In this document: piece by piece, positions 59,407-64,000 of the stretch
How the letters are laid out: the number at the start of each line of letters is the position of its first letter
How positions within the stretch are numbered: the stretch's first letter is position 1
From: an uncultured Paludibacter sp.
Lineage (GTDB): Bacteria; Bacteroidota; Bacteroidia; Bacteroidales; Paludibacteraceae
Length of the DNA stretch: 64,000 nucleotides
NCBI GenBank assembly: GCA_937897985.1
Contig: CALCBD010000032.1
Location: forward strand, 123,414-187,413
Reading direction: 5' to 3'
Made by a program: the position numbers and the translations under genes
The notes under the pieces: generated by a model
Told to the model about the DNA's origin: nothing
Databases searched by the model: none
What the model saw: the letters and a program-made list of their open reading frames with translations, nothing else

Positions 59407-60201
59407 TCAATTTAATTCATATTTGCTCTTAATTTCATTGAAATAGGCCCTCGAGATAATCATTTCCTTGTTGTCGAACGGTTTTTCAAGTATACATTTT
59501 CGTGATTTTAACTCAACTGAACTGAAATAGTCCATATTAATTATGTTAGACTGACTTATCTGTATAAAATCGTATGCTTCAAAATGCCGGAGAATGTCCT
59601 TGGAGCTTGTATTTATTTTTAATTTTATAATCTCCGCATTGTTTAAAAATGCTTCCCACTGACTTTTACCCGACTTCTCATCCTTCCCGTATTCGAAATA
59701 TACCACGTTTTTTTTGTTGACAAATCTGAGTCCGATTACTGTTTGTAAAGCAATGAACTTATTAGGTGTTTTAATACCGGGTTTTTCATTGTCCTCCTGT
59801 CTGTTTCCTTTGTTTTTTTTGTCATTGCCAATACATTGCTGTATTGTCACTGCTATACTTTCCTTGCTTATAATGTTATCGCAACATTCACAGTCGCCCG
59901 GATAAAGCAAATTATCTGTTTTGTTATCGGCAAAAAGCATCAGTTTAAATATAAACCCTTCTTCTTCCTTAAAACAGGCGAGCACTTCGGCTTGTTGAGT
60001 CCCGAAATTCAGTATATCAATCATCACCAGCGAAGGTTGAATCCCTGCTATTGCTTCTTTGATAGATGTTGCTTCGGATTTTGACTGATATATTGTTAAA
60101 CCGTGGTTTTCATCAACAGCATTGATTATGCTCTTCACCCATTGTTCATCGTCGTCAATCAACAATAATTTAACTTTCTCTTCCACTGCCATGCTCTTCA
60201 A
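59407..60201 (-). CDS. LytTR-type response regulator with degenerate receiver
   Basis: The 264-residue protein has a receiver-like domain (about 8-125) with acidic residues D16-D18, a possible phosphoacceptor D62 in LVMIDIL and K113 in IISKES. It lacks the usual MP..G after the Asp and the Thr/Ser at the end of beta-4 (LMLFADN). A charged linker (about 126-150) leads to a LytTR DNA-binding domain (about 150-260; VVYFEYG, FIQISQSNIINMDYFSSVE). No histidine kinase gene is adjacent. It lies directly upstream of the large surface lipoprotein, in the same direction. Confidence 0.85.
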   Translation of the reverse strand: MKSMAVEEKVKLLLIDDDEQWVKSIINAVDENHGLTIYQSKSEATSIKEAIAGIQPSLVMIDILNFGTQQAEVLACFKEEEGFIFKLMLFADNKTDNLLYPGDCECCDNIISKESIAVTIQQCIGNDKKNKGNRQEDNEKPGIKTPNKFIALQTVIGLRFVNKKNVVYFEYGKDEKSGKSQWEAFLNNAEIIKLKINTSSKDILRHFEAYDFIQISQSNIINMDYFSSVELKSRKCILEKPFDNKEMIISRAYFNEIKSKYELN

Positions 60202-60761
60202 TTATATGCGTGCTTTGGTATTTATAGTAATTTTTACCAGAGCTTTAACGTGATTTTCAGCCGCAAATTTATTAGTTTTTTCGTTAATACAAACTTTTTG
60301 TATAAAAAAAATCATTTTTTTTTGAAAAATACTATAGTTTCAGGGTCGGGAGAGCCGGTTTGGTGTGATTTTGAATAAAAATTCATTTAGAAACATAATT
60401 AAAACAATGTTTTATTTTTTTAAATTCTGTTAGCATATTTTTCTGTGATTATACAGGTTGTCAATTGAAGTATAATATTTTTCATCAAATGAAAGATGAT
60501 TTTTGTTGATATGTGAATTTTTTAATTGACGATGACATGTATAAATGATAAACAAACAAGTTAACAGTTGATTTATTTAATAGTTGTTTGGCTCAGAATG
60601 TAAATTTCATTTACCATTTAAAAAATATTATCCGGAAAAGAATTGCAGGGATGTAGCGCGGGCACCTGATAGCGAATTCAACAATTTCAATCACTGATTC
60701 ATTTTAATATGATATTTGTGACTTTCATTTACCCGCATTAAATCAAATCCGGCAGGGAATA
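60202..60761. other. AT-rich intergenic region upstream of the LytTR regulator
   Basis: A promoter for the regulator is present (listed separately). The remainder contains runs of T and A, no gene I can support and no tRNA. The minus-strand frame overlapping its left edge (60743-61045) is in the shadow of the transglutaminase gene. Confidence 0.4.
60264..60293 (-). promoter_or_regulatory. Candidate promoter of the LytTR regulator
   Basis: On the minus strand TTTG (60293-60290), 18 bases, then TAAATTTG (60271-60264), about 60 bases before the start. Confidence 0.5.
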
Positions 60762-62204
60762 TTATCTCGAATACCGGACTGACATTTTGTATTTCCATTT
60801 GTCAAAATAAAGATTTCCTCCTCTCCATTCCATTTCGCCCCGTTGAAAATCGACAGTTTCGCTCCGCGGGAAGATTTTTGCCGGGAAAAGTGGCTGAGAG
60901 AAGTCATCATTAACAATAAATCTGTAACCATCAATACCCGAGCTATAAAAAAGCCGGATACTCTCATTGTTCGATTTTTGTTCACCAAACGACTGGTCGA
61001 GCGGAACCCAGCCGATTCCTTCGTAAAATACCTCGCACCAGTCATGTAGATTTACTTCGACCGGATGAAGCATCCACCCGCTTTGCCATCTGCAGGGGAT
61101 TCCCGCATATCGTGCCATTGTCATAAACAAAAGCGTTTTCATACCGCAATCGCCATGACGATATTTCAGTACGTATTCGGGGATATTGTCGATGGTGCTG
61201 TATTCCAGTGCCGAGCACCATGGAATATTAGTGCCAATCCAGTGATAAATTAATTTTACCTTCCTGTAAGCATCGGTTTCATTTCCGATGATTTGATTTG
61301 TTAATGATTTGATTTGCTCTGAAAAAATGATATGTGGCGGACGTTCGGCTGTGTTTGTTTTGTAAACTTCCGAATTGATATCAAATGAAGGGATTGACTT
61401 GTTGCTTAAATTGACCCATTCGGACTGAGTATTAAATGAAACTTCCATTTCGAATACTGTAGGGACAGCTTCGCGGGTTACTTTTTCGCAATATAAAGTA
61501 CGGTGATTGTTTTCGACAGGAGAAATGATATAATGGTCAGCATTGATTTTGTTCAGATGTATATTGCTTTGCCGGTTAAAATCTTCACGGGGAAATGGCA
61601 TCCAGCATCTGATGGTTTCGCCGGGCGGTACTGCGTCGGCGGGTAAGGTCATACTATACTGAAGTGTAATTTTGCGCTGATCAGTATATTTTGTGTTCCC
61701 GTTTTTAAAGCTATCCATCAAAACAGTTAAATGGTTTTTTAAAAATCCCTGAAGCGGATCTGCCGGTTTGCCGGTTGTTTTCGTCCTGACTGCAGAGGCT
61801 GTACTGTCTAACCTGAATAAATTACTTACAGCCATTTTGAAATAATGCCTTTTTCCGTCTATTAGCTTCATTTCGAGTTGATTGGAGTTTTCCCATCTGC
61901 GCAATTGCTTTTCTGTCAGTGCGGGGAAATAAACTTTCAACTGATCTTTAACCTGTTGTTCATTCAGTTTGAAATCGATTCTTATCCGGTTAAGCTGATC
62001 TTTCCGGAAAAGCAGATTGCAGGTTTCGGTTTCAGTGAGTTTCCCTGAGTTTATCAAATCGTCAATCATTTCAGTGGCTTTTGAAAAATTACCTGCCCTG
62101 ATTTGCAGCTCAATGAGTTCTGTATTCGTTTTGAGTTGTCCCTCCGAAACAGTGAAGTTGAGACTGAAAAATAAAATCAGGATTTTAATAAAGTTCGAAT
62201 TCAT
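60762..62204 (-). CDS. Exported transglutaminase-like domain protein
   Basis: The 480-residue protein has a signal peptide (MNSNFIKILILFFSLNFTVSEG), a helical region (about 25-135), a beta-rich middle (about 170-290) and a transglutaminase-like core with the catalytic triad C353 (HGDCGMKT), H387 (VNLHDWCEVF) and D403 (WVPLDQSFG). In bacteria this fold more often acts as a protease, amidase or peptide cyclotransferase than as a cross-linker. It is likely periplasmic. Single gene; its function is not evident. Confidence 0.82.
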   Translation of the reverse strand: MNSNFIKILILFFSLNFTVSEGQLKTNTELIELQIRAGNFSKATEMIDDLINSGKLTETETCNLLFRKDQLNRIRIDFKLNEQQVKDQLKVYFPALTEKQLRRWENSNQLEMKLIDGKRHYFKMAVSNLFRLDSTASAVRTKTTGKPADPLQGFLKNHLTVLMDSFKNGNTKYTDQRKITLQYSMTLPADAVPPGETIRCWMPFPREDFNRQSNIHLNKINADHYIISPVENNHRTLYCEKVTREAVPTVFEMEVSFNTQSEWVNLSNKSIPSFDINSEVYKTNTAERPPHIIFSEQIKSLTNQIIGNETDAYRKVKLIYHWIGTNIPWCSALEYSTIDNIPEYVLKYRHGDCGMKTLLFMTMARYAGIPCRWQSGWMLHPVEVNLHDWCEVFYEGIGWVPLDQSFGEQKSNNESIRLFYSSGIDGYRFIVNDDFSQPLFPAKIFPRSETVDFQRGEMEWRGGNLYFDKWKYKMSVRYSR

Positions 62205-62610
62205 TTCTGGTACTCTCTGAATTGGGTTTTTAATATATTGTTTATGAGGAAATTTGTCAAATTTCCGAATGATAAAGCGATAAGCGATTCAAAGTTAAAC
62301 AATTTTTACAAAGTCTGATCAATTAGTTGTGTATATAATATTCATTTTGAATGAAAATTGAATCAACTTGCCCTATGTGCCTCAATGCTGAATATTGAAA
62401 ACGCAGATAAGCTGACACTGTAACACGATGAAGAATACTCATCGTACTTCGCTTTAAAACGGCATGTTCAATTTTTTTACTTTTTTGTCCTGTTCCGGTT
62501 TTCGATCCAAAGTGAGAATTAAACTGATTCTTTCTCTTTTTTTTAATTCGGCTATGTAGTTGTTTTTTATATCAAATTGCTTATTTTTGTTTGTTCAAAA
62601 CAATAATAAA
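62205..62610. other. Intergenic region upstream of rarA
   Basis: This 406-base AT-rich gap separates divergent genes. The only element I can support is the rarA promoter at 62560-62589. Confidence 0.4.
62560..62589 (+). promoter_or_regulatory. Promoter of rarA
   Basis: TTG (62560-62562), exactly 19 bases, then TATTTTTG (62582-62589). Transcription would start about 15 bases before the ATG at 62611, so the upstream in-frame ATG at 62560 is not used. Confidence 0.7.
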
Positions 62611-63879
62611 ATGCAACCATTAGCCGAACGACTTCGTCCTCAGACGCTTGATGATTATATTGGCCAAAAGCACCTGGTGGGTGAAAGAGCAATTTTGCGT
62701 CAAATGATAGATTCCGGTAATATTGTCTCCTTCATACTTTGGGGTCCTCCGGGTGTTGGAAAAACCACACTCGCCAAAATCATAGCCAATCAGCTTGAGA
62801 GGCCTTTTTATACCCTGAGTGCTGTTAGTTCGGGGGTTAAAGATGTGCGCGATGTAATTGAGAAAGCAAAACAAAGCAGGTTTTTTTCTCAGAGCGGAAA
62901 TCCCATTCTTTTTATAGATGAAATTCACCGTTTCAGCAAATCGCAACAGGATTCGCTGTTGGCAGTCGTCGAAAATGGCACCATTACCCTGATTGGTGCT
63001 ACCACCGAAAATCCCTCGTTTGAGGTGATAACTCCATTGTTGTCAAGGTGTCAGGTGTATGTGCTTAAATCGCTTGAAAATGAAGATTTGCTGGCTTTGG
63101 CTAACAGGGCTATCGAAACGGACAGTGAACTTAAAAAGCGGAAAATTATTCTGGAGGAGACAGATTCATTGTTACGTTATTCAGGTGGTGATGCCCGTAA
63201 GTTGCTGAATATACTTGAATTAGTTGTTGCTGCCGAGCCCGAAGGAGTGGTGAGGTTCAACAATATGGTAGTCACTGAGCGCTTACAGCAAAATCCCATG
63301 GCATACGACAAAGATGGCGAAATGCACTACGACATCATATCGGCGTTTATCAAATCGATAAGAGGAAGCGATCCTGATGCTGCCGTTTACTGGTTGGCAC
63401 GCATGGTGGCAGGTGGCGAAGATCCGAAATTTATAGCACGGAGGTTGTTGATTTCGGCTGCCGAGGACATTGGTCTTGCTAATCCCAATGCATTATTACT
63501 TGCCAATGCCTGTTTCGATGCTCTTCATAAAATCGGCTGGCCCGAAGGTCGTATTATTTTGTCCGAAACTACAATTTACCTTGCTTCTTCACCCAAAAGC
63601 AATTCAGCTTATCTGGCTATCGACGAAGCACTGGCTATTGTTGAACAAACCGGAAATCTTCCTGTGCCGCTCCATTTGCGCAATTCTCCCACCAAACTTA
63701 TGAAAGACCTGAATTATGGTAAAAATTACAAATACTCACACGATTACCCTAACCACTTTGTAGAACAACAGTTTTTGCCCGATCAATTGATCAACAAATC
63801 TATCTGGAAAGTTCAGGAAAATTCGGCCGAAAAAAAGTCGGGCGAATGGTTGAGATTTCTGTGGAGAAACAGGTATTGA
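62611..63879 (+). CDS. rarA: Replication-associated recombination protein A (RarA/MgsA)
   Basis: Starting at 62611 (MQPLAERLRPQTLDDYIGQKHL), the 422-residue AAA+ ATPase has Walker A GPPGVGKTT (45-53), Walker B ILFIDEIHRF (with D103-E104), sensor 1 LIGATTENPSFE, the arginine finger region LLSRCQVY and the C-terminal tetramerisation domain (HYDIISAFIKSIRGSDPDAAVYWLARM in part). It acts at stalled replication forks. Length is typical. Start choice is supported by the promoter position. Confidence 0.94.
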   Translation: MQPLAERLRPQTLDDYIGQKHLVGERAILRQMIDSGNIVSFILWGPPGVGKTTLAKIIANQLERPFYTLSAVSSGVKDVRDVIEKAKQSRFFSQSGNPILFIDEIHRFSKSQQDSLLAVVENGTITLIGATTENPSFEVITPLLSRCQVYVLKSLENEDLLALANRAIETDSELKKRKIILEETDSLLRYSGGDARKLLNILELVVAAEPEGVVRFNNMVVTERLQQNPMAYDKDGEMHYDIISAFIKSIRGSDPDAAVYWLARMVAGGEDPKFIARRLLISAAEDIGLANPNALLLANACFDALHKIGWPEGRIILSETTIYLASSPKSNSAYLAIDEALAIVEQTGNLPVPLHLRNSPTKLMKDLNYGKNYKYSHDYPNHFVEQQFLPDQLINKSIWKVQENSAEKKSGEWLRFLWRNRY

Positions 63880-64000
63880 TTAGGAGCGGGAAGCGGGGAG
63901 CGGGGAGCGGGAAGATGTAAATAGAAGTTGAAGTTAAAGAAGTTAAAGAAGTTAAAGAAGTTACAGGAGCGGGGAGCGGGAAGAAGTTCAGTAAAGAAGT
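63880..64000. repeat. Low-complexity repeats at the window end
   Basis: After the rarA stop, GGAGCGGGAAG and GGGAGCGGGGAGCGG units (63882-63914 and 63966-63983) flank a run of GAAGTTAAA nonamers (about 63925-63962). The GC-rich unit is strikingly unlike the AT-rich surroundings. The structure continues past the window edge. Confidence 0.85.

Noticed and set aside
60743..61045. 100-codon minus-strand open frame
   Set aside because: Lies inside the transglutaminase gene in another phase; its residues show no coherent domain.

Overview
The window is a piece of a Bacteroidota chromosome, most likely from the order Bacteroidales. The evidence is its AT-rich composition, promoters that fit the Bacteroidetes pattern (TTG, about 19 to 21 bases, then TAnnTTTG), very weak ribosome binding sites, an OMP_b-brl type TonB receptor, DUF4252 and DUF3822 proteins, an M64 peptidase and an ISAon1-type insertion sequence. 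Most of it is core genome. I see no prophage, CRISPR array, secretion cluster or large island.

Layout. 1-2.1 kb: an outer-membrane protein cut by the window edge, diverging from a PLP-dependent arginine decarboxylase-like gene. 2.1-7.8 kb (minus strand): rsmD, DUF3822, an anchored hypothetical protein, a YjjG-type nucleotidase, a coiled-coil lipoprotein, rsmI and an acidic hypothetical protein. 7.9-14.5 kb: tdk, an AI-2E family permease, rlmN, a PpiD-like foldase and a CNNM/CBS/CorC membrane protein. 14.9-16.65 kb: two identical tRNA-Lys genes with promoter and terminator, then a complete ISAon1-type element (23-bp perfect ends, 8-bp target duplication) lying inside a 16-bp tandem repeat. 16.7-22.1 kb: a PgpH-type HD hydrolase, an NlpC/P60 peptidase and an ECF sigma / putative anti-sigma / two DUF4252 operon. 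22.2-27 kb: a metH, lipoprotein, nspC operon. 27-35 kb: an M64 peptidase, a TonB receptor with a stand-alone copy of its N-terminal domain, and an S9 peptidase. 35-40.8 kb: an aceE-aceF-lpd pyruvate dehydrogenase operon littered with small repeats. 41-48.4 kb: comF, dgkA, efp, an argR-GNAT-argG arginine cluster behind a candidate ArgR-controlled promoter, and mutS. 48.4-55.2 kb: a glycosyltransferase, a small membrane protein, parC and glyS, whose 3' end is tandemly duplicated. 55.2-64 kb: a 1028-residue surface lipoprotein behind a candidate leader of about 400 bases, an orphan LytTR regulator, a transglutaminase-like protein, rarA, and low-complexity repeats running to the window end.

The points most worth a second look are: a sliding-clamp-like peptide QLTLF at the extreme C-terminus of ParC beside a comparable QLSFF in MutS; the four-cysteine GNAT in the arginine operon, a candidate first enzyme of the pathway; the very tightly placed frameshift between the two IS reading frames; the LytTR regulator next to the large surface protein; the ECF/DUF4252 operon; and the inverted-repeat element around lpd. 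None is a clear new system. Functional assignments come from motifs read by eye and recalled families; no database search was run.
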